From: Rhizobacter sp.
GTDB lineage: Bacteria; Pseudomonadota; Gammaproteobacteria; Burkholderiales; Burkholderiaceae_C
Direction: 5' to 3'
Assembly (NCBI GenBank): GCA_025350965.1
Contig: JANXWV010000128.1
Span: forward strand, 1-58,858
DNA: 58,858 bases
Positions 45,169-56,196 of this stretch are shown here, piece after piece. The notes under the pieces were generated by a model. The model did no database searches and was not told where the DNA came from. It worked only from the letters and a program-made list of their open reading frames with translations. The stretch's first letter is position 1. Every line of letters begins with the position of its first letter. The position numbers and the translations under genes were made by a program.

Positions 45169-46014
45169 ATGAAAAAGAGTATGTCGGCGTTGTCAGCGAG
45201 TCGGTCGGAGTCCCCCTTCGAGGTGGTTGAGCCGCCGGCCCGACTCAGGCTTTCAGACTCGATCGTCGACCAGATCGAGCAACTCATTCTTGAAGGGACT
45301 CTCAAGCCAGGGGATGCACTGCCCGCCGAGCGGGAGTTTGCCGACCGGCTTCAGGTATCGCGCCCGTCGCTGCGCGAAGCGCTCCTAAAGCTCGAAGGAC
45401 GAGGCTTGGTTGGCGCGCGCCGTGGGGGCGGGTATTCGGTGGCCGATGTCACGGCAACAACGCTGACCGACCCGTTGGTGCATTTGCTGCACCGACACCC
45501 ACCGGCGGCATACGACATCCTGGAACTGCGCCATGGTCTCGAAGAGATCGCCGCCTACCTGGCTGCGACACGCGCGAATGCGCACGACCGCAAGGAGATC
45601 AAGCGTCGATATGCCGACTTGGTCAAAGCGGACGAGCTCAATGAAGACGAACTCATGGGCAGCGATGCCGATCTCGAGTTCCACTTGGCCGTGGCGGATG
45701 CTTCGCACAACGTTGCGTTGGTACACGTGATGCGCGGGCTGGTGAACCTGCTTCGCACCAGCACGCTTCGTTTTCGTGAGCGGATCGTCGGGCTCCACGA
45801 CGGGAGCACAAAGCTGCTGCAGGATCAGCACCGTGCCATTTATGAGGCCGTCATCGCGGGGGACTCGTCGGCGGCCCGAGATGCCGCGCATCTGCATTTG
45901 AGCTTTATTGAGGCGACGCTGCGCGAAGCGGATCGTGACGATGGCGCCGCACCTGCGCGGGCCCGCTCGCCTGCACCGTCCAATGGGCGTCACACGAAGG
46001 CCTCCCGCGCCTGA
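45169..46014 (+). CDS. GntR-family (FadR subfamily) transcriptional regulator, LldR-like
   Basis: 281 residues if started at ATG 45169; 45181 and an upstream ATG at 45070 are alternatives, and none has a strong Shine-Dalgarno. The winged HTH lies at about 25-90 (SIVDQIEQLILEGTLKPGDA, LPAEREFADRLQVSRPSLRE). The all-helical FCD ligand domain follows (YDILELRHGLEEIAAYLAAT, DLEFHLAVADASHNVALVHV, QDQHRAIYEAVIAGD) with Asp/His positions that bind a metal and carboxylate. FadR-type regulators near lactate or glycolate dehydrogenases sense hydroxyacids; the D-lactate dehydrogenase-like gene is one gene downstream. Confidence 0.88.
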   Translation: MKKSMSALSASRSESPFEVVEPPARLRLSDSIVDQIEQLILEGTLKPGDALPAEREFADRLQVSRPSLREALLKLEGRGLVGARRGGGYSVADVTATTLTDPLVHLLHRHPPAAYDILELRHGLEEIAAYLAATRANAHDRKEIKRRYADLVKADELNEDELMGSDADLEFHLAVADASHNVALVHVMRGLVNLLRTSTLRFRERIVGLHDGSTKLLQDQHRAIYEAVIAGDSSAARDAAHLHLSFIEATLREADRDDGAAPARARSPAPSNGRHTKASRA

Positions 46015-46107
46015 GATTCCCTGCTTTCTTGAACATTTTTTTTGCCGTGGGTAAGCTGACGATCTCACCGGCCCACATGGGCCTCAGCACAAACACCAGG
46101 AGACGCC

Positions 46108-46989
46108 TTGGCGCTGCGGCACATCCCCCCAATCCAGTGCTTGTTGACCTTCGATGCACTGGCCCGCCTGCGCAGTGCCGGCAAGGCGGCCAGCGAGTTG
46201 TGCGTTACCACCAGCGCAGTCAGCCATCGCATTCGACAGCTCGAGGCGCACATCGGCTTCAAGCTCTTCGGGCGCGCCGATTTCACGCTCACGGCAGACG
46301 GCGCGGCATACCTTCAACATGTCCGCACGGGCCTGGCGGCATTTCTGCAGATGCCACCGCGGAACGCGTCTACGGGCCGCCCGCGCCTGCGGGTGGCGAT
46401 CACTCCGACGTTTTGCCGGGTGTTCGTGATGCCGCGGCTGGAGCTTTTCCGAAATGCCTTCCCGGACATCGATCTGATCCTGCAGGTGTCGATACCGCTG
46501 CTCGACGTCACGGCCGAAGAAGCCGATCTCGAAGTGCGGTTCGGCGTTGGCGGCTACACCGACCGCGAGCATCGCCTGATCCTCTCCGAAGAGGTGACAC
46601 CGGCCTGCAGCCCGAGCTTCCTCAACGAATTCGGGCCGTTCGAAGGTTTCGAGGCGACCGCAGAGATCGACCAGGCGCGCTTGATCCGCAGCCCGCTCGA
46701 ACCCTGGAGCACCTGGTTCACGAGTTGCGGCCTCACCAGAGAGGAGCCCGGTACAGGCTCTCAGTTCAACGACATGGGCCTGGTGTACGACGCGGCTGCC
46801 AGCGGCTTCGGTGTGGCCCTGTTGCGGCTGAAGCTGGGCAGCGCCTGGCTCCAGAGCGGCCGTCTCGTGCGGCTGTCGTCGCGCTCGGTGCCTTCCCCCT
46901 ACAAGCACTACATCTGCTGGAAGCCCGGCGCACTGGAGCGTTGGGAGTGCGCCGCGTTTGCAGACTGGCTCGAGCGAGCACTGAGCTGA
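46108..46989 (+). CDS. LysR-family transcriptional regulator (GcvA-like)
   Basis: 293 residues from TTG 46108, preceded by CCAGGAGA; an ATG start would cut into the HTH. The N-terminal HTH (about 6-65) reads IQCLLTFDALARLRSAGKAA, SELCVTTSAVSHRIRQLEAH. The periplasmic-binding-like effector domain follows (RLRVAITPTFCRVFVMPRLE, DLEVRFGVGGYTDREHRLIL, the latter characteristic of the GcvA subgroup). It lies between the FadR-type regulator and the dehydrogenase on the same strand. It probably controls the latter or the MFS gene, but LysR regulators can act elsewhere. Confidence 0.9.
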   Translation: MALRHIPPIQCLLTFDALARLRSAGKAASELCVTTSAVSHRIRQLEAHIGFKLFGRADFTLTADGAAYLQHVRTGLAAFLQMPPRNASTGRPRLRVAITPTFCRVFVMPRLELFRNAFPDIDLILQVSIPLLDVTAEEADLEVRFGVGGYTDREHRLILSEEVTPACSPSFLNEFGPFEGFEATAEIDQARLIRSPLEPWSTWFTSCGLTREEPGTGSQFNDMGLVYDAAASGFGVALLRLKLGSAWLQSGRLVRLSSRSVPSPYKHYICWKPGALERWECAAFADWLERALS

Positions 46990-47288
46990 GGCCGCAAAGT
47001 TTCTGCAACGGCAACGCGAAGAATCTTCAACCCGCAGCGGGCATGGTTTGAATAAAGTCTCGCGCTGTGGGCCGGATCGCGAATGTCTGCGACCGAGTGT
47101 GTGACGACGGCCTCCCGGAGGGGTCACCGATCTCCATACCTGCCCAGAACGACTTCGGAGACAAGGCATGGGCTGGCGACACGCACAAGATTCGTTCGAT
47201 GGCCCTTCCGATGCGGCCGCACGAAGCCTGGACAACACGGCCGGCAGTACAGGCCCGCGTGGCCCGTGCGGCCCCCGGGAGGGACACC

Positions 47289-50156
47289 GTGCTTAGCGCC
47301 CCGTATGACGAACTGCAGCGCCAGCTCACCGCGTTCATCCCGCCGGCGCGCCTGATCACCGACCCGTTGCGCTTGCTGGCCTGGGGCACCGACGCCAGCT
47401 TCTATCGCCTCGTGCCGCGAATCGTCGTGGTGGTCGAAACCGAAGCCGAGGTGCGGCGCGTCCTCGAATGCTGCGCGCATCTGAAGACCCCGGTCACGTT
47501 CCGCGCGGCGGGCACCAGCCTGTCGGGCCAGGCACTCAGCGACTCCGTGCTGGTGCTGCTCGGCGACGGCTGGAACCATATCTCGGTCGCCGATGGCGCG
47601 CAGACGATCACCTTGCAACCCGGCGTGATCGGCGCGGCGGCCAACCGCAGGCTGGCGCCGTTGGGCCGCAAGATCGGGCCTGACCCCGCGTCGATCGACG
47701 CCGCGATGATCGGTGGCATTGCCGCCAACAACGCCAGCGGCATGTGTTGCGGCACGGCGCAGAACAGCTACCACACCCTGGTCGGGCTGCGCGTCGTGCT
47801 CGCCGACGGCACGGTGCTCGACACGCGCGACCCGGCCAGCCGCGCGGCCTTCGCGGCAGAGCGCCCGGACCTGGCCGAGGGCCTGGCCGACCTCGGCCGC
47901 GCCACGCGCGGAGACGAACCGCTGGCCAGCCGCATCCGGCACAAGTTCCGGCTCAAGAACACCACCGGCTACAGCCTCAATGCGCTGATCGAATTCACGG
48001 ACCCGGTCGACATCCTGGCGCACCTGATGATCGGCTCGGAGGGCACGCTCGGGTTCATCAGCGAGATCACTTACCAGACCGTCGAGGAGCATGCCTACAA
48101 GGCGAGCGCACTGATTCTGTTCGACCAACTGGAAGCAGCGTGCAGCGCCGTGACGCGGCTCAAGACCGCGCCGGTGGCGGCTGTCGAACTGCTCGATCGG
48201 GCTTCGCTGCGCTCGGTGCAGGACAGTCCCGGCATGCCCGAGGCGTTGCGCGCCTTGCCGAACGATGGTGCGGCACTCCTGGTCGAGGCCCGGGCCGAGA
48301 CGGCTGTCGCGCTGCAGGTCAAGGTCGACGCCATCACCGCGCAGCTGCGGTTGGTTCCGACGTCGACGCCGTTGCGTTTCACCAGCGACGCGTACGAATC
48401 GGCCGCGCTGTGGAAGGTGCGCAAAGGCATCTTCCCGGCCATCGGCGCCATGCGCCCGACGGGCACCACGGTGATCATCGAAGACGTGGCATTCCCGGTC
48501 GAAAGGCTGGCCGAAGCCACGCTCGACCTGCAGCGCCTGCTCGCGCATCACGGCTACGCGGAAGCGATCATCTACGGCCACGCGCTTGAGGGCAATCTGC
48601 ACTTCGTGTTCACACAAGACTTCGGCAACGCGGCCGAGGTGGACCGCTACAGCCAATTGATGGACGCGGTGTGCACGATGGTGGTCCGCAAGTACGACGG
48701 TTCGCTGAAGGCCGAACACGGCACCGGCCGCAACATGGCGCCGTTCGTCGAAATGGAGTGGGGCGCGCAGGCGTTCGCGGCGATGCGGCGCATCAAGGCC
48801 CTGTTCGACCCGCAGGGGTTGCTGAACCCGGGCGTGATCTTGAACGACGATCCGCAGTCCCACCTGAAGAACCTGAAGCCATTGCCGGCTGCCGATCCGC
48901 TGGTCGACAAATGCATCGAGTGCGGTTTCTGCGAATCCAAGTGTCCGTCTCACGGCCTCACCCTGTCGCCGCGGCAGCGGATCGTCGGCTGGCGCGAGAT
49001 CTCTCGGCTCGAGGCCACGGGTGAAGCGCCGGAGCACGCGAAGGCACTCGGCAGGCTCTACGACTACCAAGGCCTCGACACGTGCGCCGCCTGCGGGCTT
49101 TGCTCGACCGCGTGCCCGGTGGACATCGAAACCGGCCTGTTGGTCAAGTCGCTGCGCGCTCGCCGTGCAGGCCAGACGGCCAAGGGCGTGGCTGACGTGG
49201 CGGCGCGTCACTATGGCGGGTTGACGACCGGCGTGCGGCTTGGGCTCGGCGCGGCCGACCTGTTGCACGGCGTCGTCGGAACCCGCATGATGAAAGGTAC
49301 GCTCCACGGCCTGCGCAAGGCATCGGGCGGTCTGCTGCCGAAGTGGTCGCCGGCGCTCCCACGGCCGGTCAACTTCGTTCCTTCACCCTCGCAGCCGAAA
49401 GCTGCCGAGCGGGTCGTCTATTTCCCCAGTTGCGCAGCGCGCAGCATGGGGCCGCAGCGCGGTCACGAGAGCGTCGAGACGCTGCCCGTGGTCGCCGAGC
49501 GGCTGTTTCAGCGCGCCGGCTTCGAGGTCGTGTACCCGGCTTCACTGGATGGCCTGTGCTGCGGCCAGCCGTTCGAGAGCAAGGGGCTGATGGACGCGGC
49601 GAACCTCAAGTCGGCCGAGCTCGAGGCCGCGTTGCGCGACGCGAGCGACGGCGGGCGGTGGCCGATCGTGTTCGACACCAGCCCCTGTGCCTACCGCATG
49701 CAGCGGGTTCTGGCCGGGCGGCTGCCGGTGCAGGACAGCATCGAGTTCGTGCACGACGTGGTGCTGCCGCGCTTGACGGTCCGTCAGCAGCCGCAGGCGG
49801 TGGCGGTGCACCCGGTCTGCAGCGTGCGCAAGATGGGCACCGTCGACAAGCTGCTTGCGATTGCCGGCCGCTGCAGCGCAGACGTCGTGACGACCGACGC
49901 GGTGCAGTGCTGCGGCTTCGCCGGCGACCGCGGCTTCGTCCGCCCCGAGCTGAACGAACATGCGTTGCGCCATTTGAAGGGCTCGCTGCCTTCAGATTGC
50001 GCCACGGGCTTTTCGACCAGCCGCACTTGCGAGATCGGGCTCTCCGAGCAGGCCGAGTTCCCGTATCAGTCGATCCTGTACCTAGTTGAACGCAGCTGCC
50101 GCGAGCGGGTGGATGCGCTGGGCAGCGCGCAAGCCAGCCGATCCGAGCCGGCTTGA
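47289..50156 (+). CDS. FAD/Fe-S D-lactate dehydrogenase-like (2-hydroxyacid) oxidoreductase
   Basis: 955 residues from GTG 47289, chosen because GGGAGGG precedes it at good spacing; ATG 47199 would add 30 residues of weak character. Domains in order: FAD-binding type 4 PCMH (VTFRAAGTSLSGQALSDSVL, GGIAANNASGMCCGT), the FAD-oxidase C-terminal domain (YGHALEGNLHFVFTQDFG, KAEHGTGRNMAPFVE), and two 4Fe-4S motifs (CIECGFCESKCP, CAACGLCSTACP). Two CCG domains (LDGLCCGQPFESKG, VQCCGFAGDRG) follow, as in GlpC/LldE. This architecture fits quinone-linked D-lactate or D-2-hydroxyacid oxidation at the membrane. Neighbouring FadR and LysR regulators and an MFS carrier support an uptake-oxidation module. 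Confidence 0.92.
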   Translation: MLSAPYDELQRQLTAFIPPARLITDPLRLLAWGTDASFYRLVPRIVVVVETEAEVRRVLECCAHLKTPVTFRAAGTSLSGQALSDSVLVLLGDGWNHISVADGAQTITLQPGVIGAAANRRLAPLGRKIGPDPASIDAAMIGGIAANNASGMCCGTAQNSYHTLVGLRVVLADGTVLDTRDPASRAAFAAERPDLAEGLADLGRATRGDEPLASRIRHKFRLKNTTGYSLNALIEFTDPVDILAHLMIGSEGTLGFISEITYQTVEEHAYKASALILFDQLEAACSAVTRLKTAPVAAVELLDRASLRSVQDSPGMPEALRALPNDGAALLVEARAETAVALQVKVDAITAQLRLVPTSTPLRFTSDAYESAALWKVRKGIFPAIGAMRPTGTTVIIEDVAFPVERLAEATLDLQRLLAHHGYAEAIIYGHALEGNLHFVFTQDFGNAAEVDRYSQLMDAVCTMVVRKYDGSLKAEHGTGRNMAPFVEMEWGAQAFAAMRRIKALFDPQGLLNPGVILNDDPQSHLKNLKPLPAADPLVDKCIECGFCESKCPSHGLTLSPRQRIVGWREISRLEATGEAPEHAKALGRLYDYQGLDTCAACGLCSTACPVDIETGLLVKSLRARRAGQTAKGVADVAARHYGGLTTGVRLGLGAADLLHGVVGTRMMKGTLHGLRKASGGLLPKWSPALPRPVNFVPSPSQPKAAERVVYFPSCAARSMGPQRGHESVETLPVVAERLFQRAGFEVVYPASLDGLCCGQPFESKGLMDAANLKSAELEAALRDASDGGRWPIVFDTSPCAYRMQRVLAGRLPVQDSIEFVHDVVLPRLTVRQQPQAVAVHPVCSVRKMGTVDKLLAIAGRCSADVVTTDAVQCCGFAGDRGFVRPELNEHALRHLKGSLPSDCATGFSTSRTCEIGLSEQAEFPYQSILYLVERSCRERVDALGSAQASRSEPA

Positions 50157-50176
50157 TGGCTTGATGGTTTGGATGG

Positions 50177-50243
50177 GGGTCGGTCGGCGGGCGCCCGCTC
50201 GTGGTGATGACCGCCCTCCGGGTCTTGCGGCGCCGACCGACCC
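50177..50243. terminator. Perfect 13-bp inverted repeat between convergent genes
   Basis: GGGTCGGTCGGCG (50177-50189) is matched by CGCCGACCGACCC (50231-50243) across 41 bp. It lies between the convergent dehydrogenase and MFS genes. A bidirectional terminator is the simplest reading; the long loop is unusual. Confidence 0.45.
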
Positions 50244-50324
50244 ACTCGAACCGGATGTCAGCGTGTCCGCCGGAACATGACGAACATCGAATCGAAGGCG
50301 GGTTGCGGATCGTGTTCGCGCGGC

Positions 50325-51617
50325 TTACTTTTTCGTCGCTACCCACGTCAACAGAGCGCCCAGCAACATCGACGCGGCGAGGACGTAGAGCGCCATGGTG
50401 GTGCTGCCGGTGGCGTCCTTGATGGCGCCCACCATGTAGGGGCTCAGGAAACCCGCCAGGTTGCCGATGCAATTGATCAATGCAATGCCGGCAGCTGCAG
50501 CGGCGCCGCCCAGAAAGGCTGTGGGCAAGGTCCAGAAAACGGGCAACACCGACAAGATGCCAGCCGTGGCCACTGTCAAGGCCAGCATGCCCAGGATGGG
50601 TTGCCCACCCAGCACGCCGGAGGCAATCAAGCCGACGCAGCCGAGCAGGGCTGGCAGCATCAGGTGCAGGCGACGTTCGCGGCGGCTGTCCGAACTGCGG
50701 GCAATCAACACCATGCCCACGGCCGCCACGCCGTATGGAATGGAACTGAGCAGGCCGATCGCCATCAGGCTTGAAACGCCCAGGCCCTTGATCAGTTGCG
50801 GCAACCAGAAGCTCACGCCATAGAGCCCCATGATGAAGCAGAAGTACAGGGCCGAGAGCAACCAGACGCGAGAGTTGCGCAGGGTCTCACCCACCGACAT
50901 CTTGGATTGCGAGGCTTGATCGGCTTTGATGTTGGCTTCGAGCAGCGTCTTTTCGCTTTCGGTCAGCCACTTGGAAGCACGAATCGAGTCGTCCAGATAG
51001 AGCAGCACAGCCACGCCCATCGCAATGCTGGGCACCCCCTCGATCAGGAACAGCCATTGCCAACCGGCCCAGCCGTTGACCCCAGCCAAGGCCGTCATGA
51101 TCCAGCCGGACAACGGCCCACCGATCACGCCTGATGCCGCAATCGCCGTCATGAACAAGGCGACGATGCGTGCGCGCAAATGGGCTGGAAACCAGAAGGT
51201 GAGGTACAAAATAATGCCGGGGAAAAAGCCGGCTTCGAACGCGCCTAGAAAGAACCTCAAGATGTAGAACTGCCACTCGGTCTGGACGAACATCGTGCAG
51301 GCCGACAGCACGCCCCAGGTGATCATGATCCGGGCGATCCAGCGGCGGGCACCCGTGCGATGCAGGATCAGGTTGCTGGGAATCTCAAAGATGAAGTACC
51401 CGATGAAAAAGATCCCCGCACCCAAGCCATAGGCGGTTTCACTGAACTTGAGGTCGCTCACCATTTGCAACTTGGCGAAGCCGACGTTGACTCGGTCCAG
51501 GTACGCCACGACGTAGCAAAGAAAGAGAAAGGGCACGAGCCGCCAAGTGACCTTGGCATAGACGGCATCGTCGGCGGCTCTCGCGCCCGAGCCCATGGTG
51601 TGAATCGCTGTTGCCAT
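50325..51617 (-). CDS. MFS transporter, anion:cation symporter (ACS) family
   Basis: 430 residues from ATG 51617. Twelve TM segments are visible. The MFS/ACS signatures include YVVAYLDRVNVGFAKLQM (about 36-53), GIFFIGYFIFEIPSNLILHR (about 68-87) and FFLGAFEAGFFPGIILYLTF (about 122-141). Relatives import tartrate, phthalate, galactonate or other organic acids. Convergent position next to the hydroxyacid dehydrogenase suggests uptake of its substrate; the cargo is not determined by sequence. The 283 bp upstream (51618-51900) show no gene. Confidence 0.9.
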   Translation of the reverse strand: MATAIHTMGSGARAADDAVYAKVTWRLVPFLFLCYVVAYLDRVNVGFAKLQMVSDLKFSETAYGLGAGIFFIGYFIFEIPSNLILHRTGARRWIARIMITWGVLSACTMFVQTEWQFYILRFFLGAFEAGFFPGIILYLTFWFPAHLRARIVALFMTAIAASGVIGGPLSGWIMTALAGVNGWAGWQWLFLIEGVPSIAMGVAVLLYLDDSIRASKWLTESEKTLLEANIKADQASQSKMSVGETLRNSRVWLLSALYFCFIMGLYGVSFWLPQLIKGLGVSSLMAIGLLSSIPYGVAAVGMVLIARSSDSRRERRLHLMLPALLGCVGLIASGVLGGQPILGMLALTVATAGILSVLPVFWTLPTAFLGGAAAAAGIALINCIGNLAGFLSPYMVGAIKDATGSTTMALYVLAASMLLGALLTWVATKK

Positions 51618-51900
51618 TTCAGTTTGTCTCCGTGCACCAGTCAAAGCCGGCAATGTGTTGGGGATGAAAGCCTCAGGCGTTGATGGCTCGTCCAGCTACG
51701 GCGGCTCGGCGTCATGCATGCACATTCGCGAGGGCGTGCGCAAAGCGTCGGCACGTTGAAGTGCATGCCGGGTGGTGAGTTGCGAGGTCTGTGCCCCGAA
51801 CCGAGAGCTGCGGAAGGTCCGGCGTGCCGAGCGGGCACCCGGGCAAATGTCGTGCGGCTGTGTCATGGGAGTCATTCCTTTAAGCGGGTGTCCGATCGAC

Positions 51901-53319
51901 TCAGGCATTCAGCGCACCCAGCACCTCGTCGAGCATCTTCTTGGCGTCGCCGAACAGCATGCGGTTGTTCTCTTTGTAGAACAGCGGGTTGTCGACGCCG
52001 GCGTAGCCGGAGGCCATGCTGCGCTTCATCACAATGCTGGTCTTGGCTTTCCAGACTTCCAGCACCGGCATGCCGGCAATGGGGCAGGACGGGTCATCCT
52101 GCGCGGCAGGGTTCACGATGTCGTTGGCGCCGATGACCATCGTGACGTCGGTGTCAGGGAAGTCGGCGTTGACCTCATCCATCTCGAACACGATGTCGTA
52201 GGGCACCCGCGCTTCCGCCAGCAGCACGTTCATGTGCCCTGGCATGCGGCCGGCCACCGGGTGGATGCCGAAGCGCACCTTGACGCCCTTGTCGCGCAGG
52301 ATCTTGGTGATCTCGCACACCACGTGCTGGGCCTGCGCCACCGCCATGCCGTAGCCGGGCACGATGACGACGCTCTTGGCCTCGCGCAGCAACTCGGCCG
52401 TCTCCACCGCGCTGATCGGTGTCACCTCGCCGGCCGGCTCCGCCGCACCCGCGGCCGCGCCCTTGGCGGCTGGGGCGCCGCCGCCGAATCCGCCGGCGAT
52501 GACGCTGACGAAGTTGCGGTTCATCGCCCTGCACATGATGTACGACAGGATCGCGCCCGACGATCCGACCAGCGCACCCACCACGATGAGCAGGTCGTTG
52601 CCGAGCATGAAGCCCGTGGCGGCCGCGGCCCAGCCCGAATAGCTGTTGAGCATCGAGACGACCACCGGCATGTCGGCCCCGCCGATGGCCATCACCATGT
52701 GCACACCGAACAGCAACGCGATCGCCGTCATGATGACCAAGGGCGTCATACCGGCCTGAATGTCGTGCACGTGCAGGAACTCGCTGCCGAACCAGATCAC
52801 TGCCAGCAGGCCCGCCAGGTTGAGCAAATGCCGCCCCGGCAGCAGCAGCGGTTTGCCACCGATCTTGCCCGAGAGCTTGCCGAAGGCAATCAGCGACCCT
52901 GCGAAAGTGATGGCCCCGATGAGGATGCCGACGTAAATCTCGACTTCGTGGATGGCCTTCTCGGCGGGGGTGGGGAACACGGTGGAGGTGTCCACGTAGC
53001 TCGCAAAACCCACCAGGCAGGCGGCCAGACCCACCAGGCTGTGCATCAGCGCGACGAGCTCCGGCATCTGCGTCATCTGCACCTTTTTCGCCGCGAAAAG
53101 GCCGATGCCACCGCCGACGGCGAGGGCGCCGATGATCCACGGAATGCCGGCCGGCGTGACGCGCGGGCCGAGGATGGTGGCGCACACCGCAATGGCCATG
53201 CCGATGATGCCGAACAGGTTGCCGCGGCGTGCGGTTTCGGGGTTGGCGAGGCCGCCCAGGCTGAGGATGAAAAGGATGGTGGCGCCGATGTACGAAACGG
53301 TGGCCAGGCTGGACGTCAT
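51901..53319 (-). CDS. pntB: NAD(P)+ transhydrogenase subunit beta
   Basis: 472 residues. The N-terminal half is the membrane domain II with about nine TM helices ([38 protein letters not shown]). The C-terminal domain III binds NADP(H): [18 protein letters not shown] (about 315-332), [20 protein letters not shown] (about 349-368) and [16 protein letters not shown] (about 396-411). It couples inward proton movement to NADPH formation with PntA, encoded 16 bp upstream. Confidence 0.96.
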   Translation of the reverse strand: MTSSLATVSYIGATILFILSLGGLANPETARRGNLFGIIGMAIAVCATILGPRVTPAGIPWIIGALAVGGGIGLFAAKKVQMTQMPELVALMHSLVGLAACLVGFASYVDTSTVFPTPAEKAIHEVEIYVGILIGAITFAGSLIAFGKLSGKIGGKPLLLPGRHLLNLAGLLAVIWFGSEFLHVHDIQAGMTPLVIMTAIALLFGVHMVMAIGGADMPVVVSMLNSYSGWAAAATGFMLGNDLLIVVGALVGSSGAILSYIMCRAMNRNFVSVIAGGFGGGAPAAKGAAAGAAEPAGEVTPISAVETAELLREAKSVVIVPGYGMAVAQAQHVVCEITKILRDKGVKVRFGIHPVAGRMPGHMNVLLAEARVPYDIVFEMDEVNADFPDTDVTMVIGANDIVNPAAQDDPSCPIAGMPVLEVWKAKTSIVMKRSMASGYAGVDNPLFYKENNRMLFGDAKKMLDEVLGALNA

Positions 53320-53335
53320 GTCTGTGACCTCGTTC

Positions 53336-54925
53336 TTACTTGCGGAACATCGCCAGCATGCGTCGCGTGACCGCGAAGCCGCCGAACATGTTGACGGCGG
53401 TGAGTGCGAGCGCGAAGACGGCCAGCCCCAGGATCAGCGCGTTCGGCCGGTCAGTCACGGCCCCGGCGACCGTGGACGTGACGGGCGGCGCCACCTGAAC
53501 CAGTGCGCCGATGGCGATGATCGACGAGATGGCGTTGGTCACGCTCATCAGCGGCGTATGCAGCGAAGGCGCCACGTTCCAGACCACCATGTAGCCGATG
53601 AAGCATGCCAGCACGAACACGGTGAAGTGCGCCAGGAAACTGGCCGGCGCGTACAGACCGACGAGCAGGAACAGCACCGCACTGACACCGAACACTGCGG
53701 CCAGCGATTTGGCCGACATCGGCGCGCCGGCGCCATGGCCGTGGGCCTTGGGTGCCGTGAGCGCAGCGGCCGACTTGGCCGGTGGCGGCGCCGGCAGCTT
53801 CAACGGTGGCGGCGGCCAGGTGACGCTGCCTTCCTTGACGACCGTCAGCCCGCGGATGGCGTCATCTTCCATGTTGACGTTGATGACGCCGTCTTTGGTC
53901 TTGCACAGCTCCTCGGTCAGGCGCAGCAGGTTGTTCGAGTACAGCGTCGACGCCTGCCTCGCCATGCGGCTGACCAGGTCGGTGTAGCCGACGATGGTGA
54001 CCCCATGCTTCACCACCGCCTGGCCAGGCTCCGTGAGTTCGCAGTTGCCGCCTTGTTCGGCCGCCATGTCCACGATCACGCTGCCCGGCTTCATCGTCTT
54101 CACCATCTCGGCGGTGATGAGCTTCGGCGCCGGCTTTCCCGGGATCAGCGCGGTGGTGATGATGATGTCGGCGTCCTTGGCTTGCTCGGCGTACATCGCG
54201 CGCTGGGCCTGCTGGAAGCCCTCGCTCATGACCTTGCCGTAGCCGCCGCCGCCCGAGCCTTCTTCTTCGTAGTCGACCTTGACGAACTCGCCGCCCAGCG
54301 ACACCACTTGGTCGGCCACCTCGGCGCGCGTGTCGTTCGCGCGCACGACGGCGCCCAGGTTGGCCGCCGTGCCGATCGCGGCGAGGCCAGCCACCCCGGC
54401 ACCGGCGATGAAGACCTTGGCCGGGGGCACCTTGCCGGCGGCAGTGATCTGGCCGTTGAAGAATCGGCCGAAGGCGTTGGCCGCCTCGATCACCGCGCGG
54501 TAGCCGCTGATGCCGGCCATCGAGCTCAGCGCGTCCATCTTCTGCGCGCGCGAGATCTGGCGGGGCAAAGAGTCGATGGCGAGAACGGTCGCTTTGCGGG
54601 CGGCCAGCTGCTGCATCAACTCGGGGTTCTGTGCCGGCCAGATGAAGCCGATCAGCGTGCTGCCTTCGCGCAGCATGGCCACTTCGTCCGCGCTCGGCAC
54701 ACGAACCTTGAAGACGATGTCCGACCCGGACCAGACCTTGTCCGCCGAGGGCACGATCTCGGCGCCTGCGGCCCGGTAGGTGTCGTCTGCAAAGTTCGCC
54801 GCATCACCGGCGCCGCTTTCCACCGCGACGGAGAAGCCCAGCTTGATGAGCTTCTCGACCACGTCGGGGACGGTCGCGACGCGCTTCTCGCCCGACGCCA
54901 ATTCTTTCGGAATGCCGATCTGCAT
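53336..54925 (-). CDS. pntA: NAD(P)+ transhydrogenase subunit alpha
   Basis: 529 residues from ATG 54925, of the fused (E. coli-type) form. The NAD(H)-binding domain I holds [20 protein letters not shown] at the start and the Rossmann motif [20 protein letters not shown] (about 170-189). A Pro/Ala-rich linker ([18 protein letters not shown]) leads to four TM helices at the C-terminus. It forms the hydride-transfer partner of PntB. A FadR-like double motif lies about 80-100 bp upstream and may regulate the pair. Confidence 0.96.
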   Translation of the reverse strand: MQIGIPKELASGEKRVATVPDVVEKLIKLGFSVAVESGAGDAANFADDTYRAAGAEIVPSADKVWSGSDIVFKVRVPSADEVAMLREGSTLIGFIWPAQNPELMQQLAARKATVLAIDSLPRQISRAQKMDALSSMAGISGYRAVIEAANAFGRFFNGQITAAGKVPPAKVFIAGAGVAGLAAIGTAANLGAVVRANDTRAEVADQVVSLGGEFVKVDYEEEGSGGGGYGKVMSEGFQQAQRAMYAEQAKDADIIITTALIPGKPAPKLITAEMVKTMKPGSVIVDMAAEQGGNCELTEPGQAVVKHGVTIVGYTDLVSRMARQASTLYSNNLLRLTEELCKTKDGVINVNMEDDAIRGLTVVKEGSVTWPPPPLKLPAPPPAKSAAALTAPKAHGHGAGAPMSAKSLAAVFGVSAVLFLLVGLYAPASFLAHFTVFVLACFIGYMVVWNVAPSLHTPLMSVTNAISSIIAIGALVQVAPPVTSTVAGAVTDRPNALILGLAVFALALTAVNMFGGFAVTRRMLAMFRK

Positions 54926-55001
54926 GCCTGTTCCTCTGGATCTTTTCCCGGCGGCTCGACGCCGCGGCGGGAACGTTCAAATTTGATGGCTTCTGAGCTT
55001 T

Positions 55002-55023
55002 TTGGTCGTACCGGTATGACCAA
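55002..55023. promoter_or_regulatory. Candidate GntR/FadR-type operator upstream of pntAB
   Basis: GGTCGTACCGGTATGACC (55004-55021) is two abutting GGT-NNN-ACC units and forms, with flanking TT/AA, a 22-bp palindrome with one mismatch pair. FadR-subfamily regulators bind T-GGT-N3-ACC-A sites. It lies 77-98 bp upstream of the pntA start and also upstream-facing to the 3' end of cioB. The rest of the 272-bp gap (54926-55197) shows no gene. Confidence 0.5.
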
Positions 55024-55197
55024 GGCGTCAAAGTCTCATTCCCGGCCACTGCCTTGTCAATCAGGACTTGCCGTCCCTGGCCCCGCGGGCCGTGCGGTGC
55101 CGTCCGTCATCGCAACCCTCGGGGATGGCTGCACAGAGGTCGTTCGCCGCACGCGCGTCGGCAAGCGGCTGGGCCCGCGCGAACGCCTCGGGTGCGG

Positions 55198-56192
<995 letters not shown>

Positions 56193-56196
<4 letters not shown>

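Noticed and set aside
47067-47288. Upstream extension of the D-lactate dehydrogenase-like protein
   Set aside because: The 47067 start lacks a ribosome binding site and the added residues look non-coding; GTG 47289 has GGGAGGG at proper spacing. ATG 47199 remains a weaker alternative.
51618-51900. Possible small genes in the gap between the MFS gene and pntB
   Set aside because: Short frames on both strands lack ribosome binding sites and family features.
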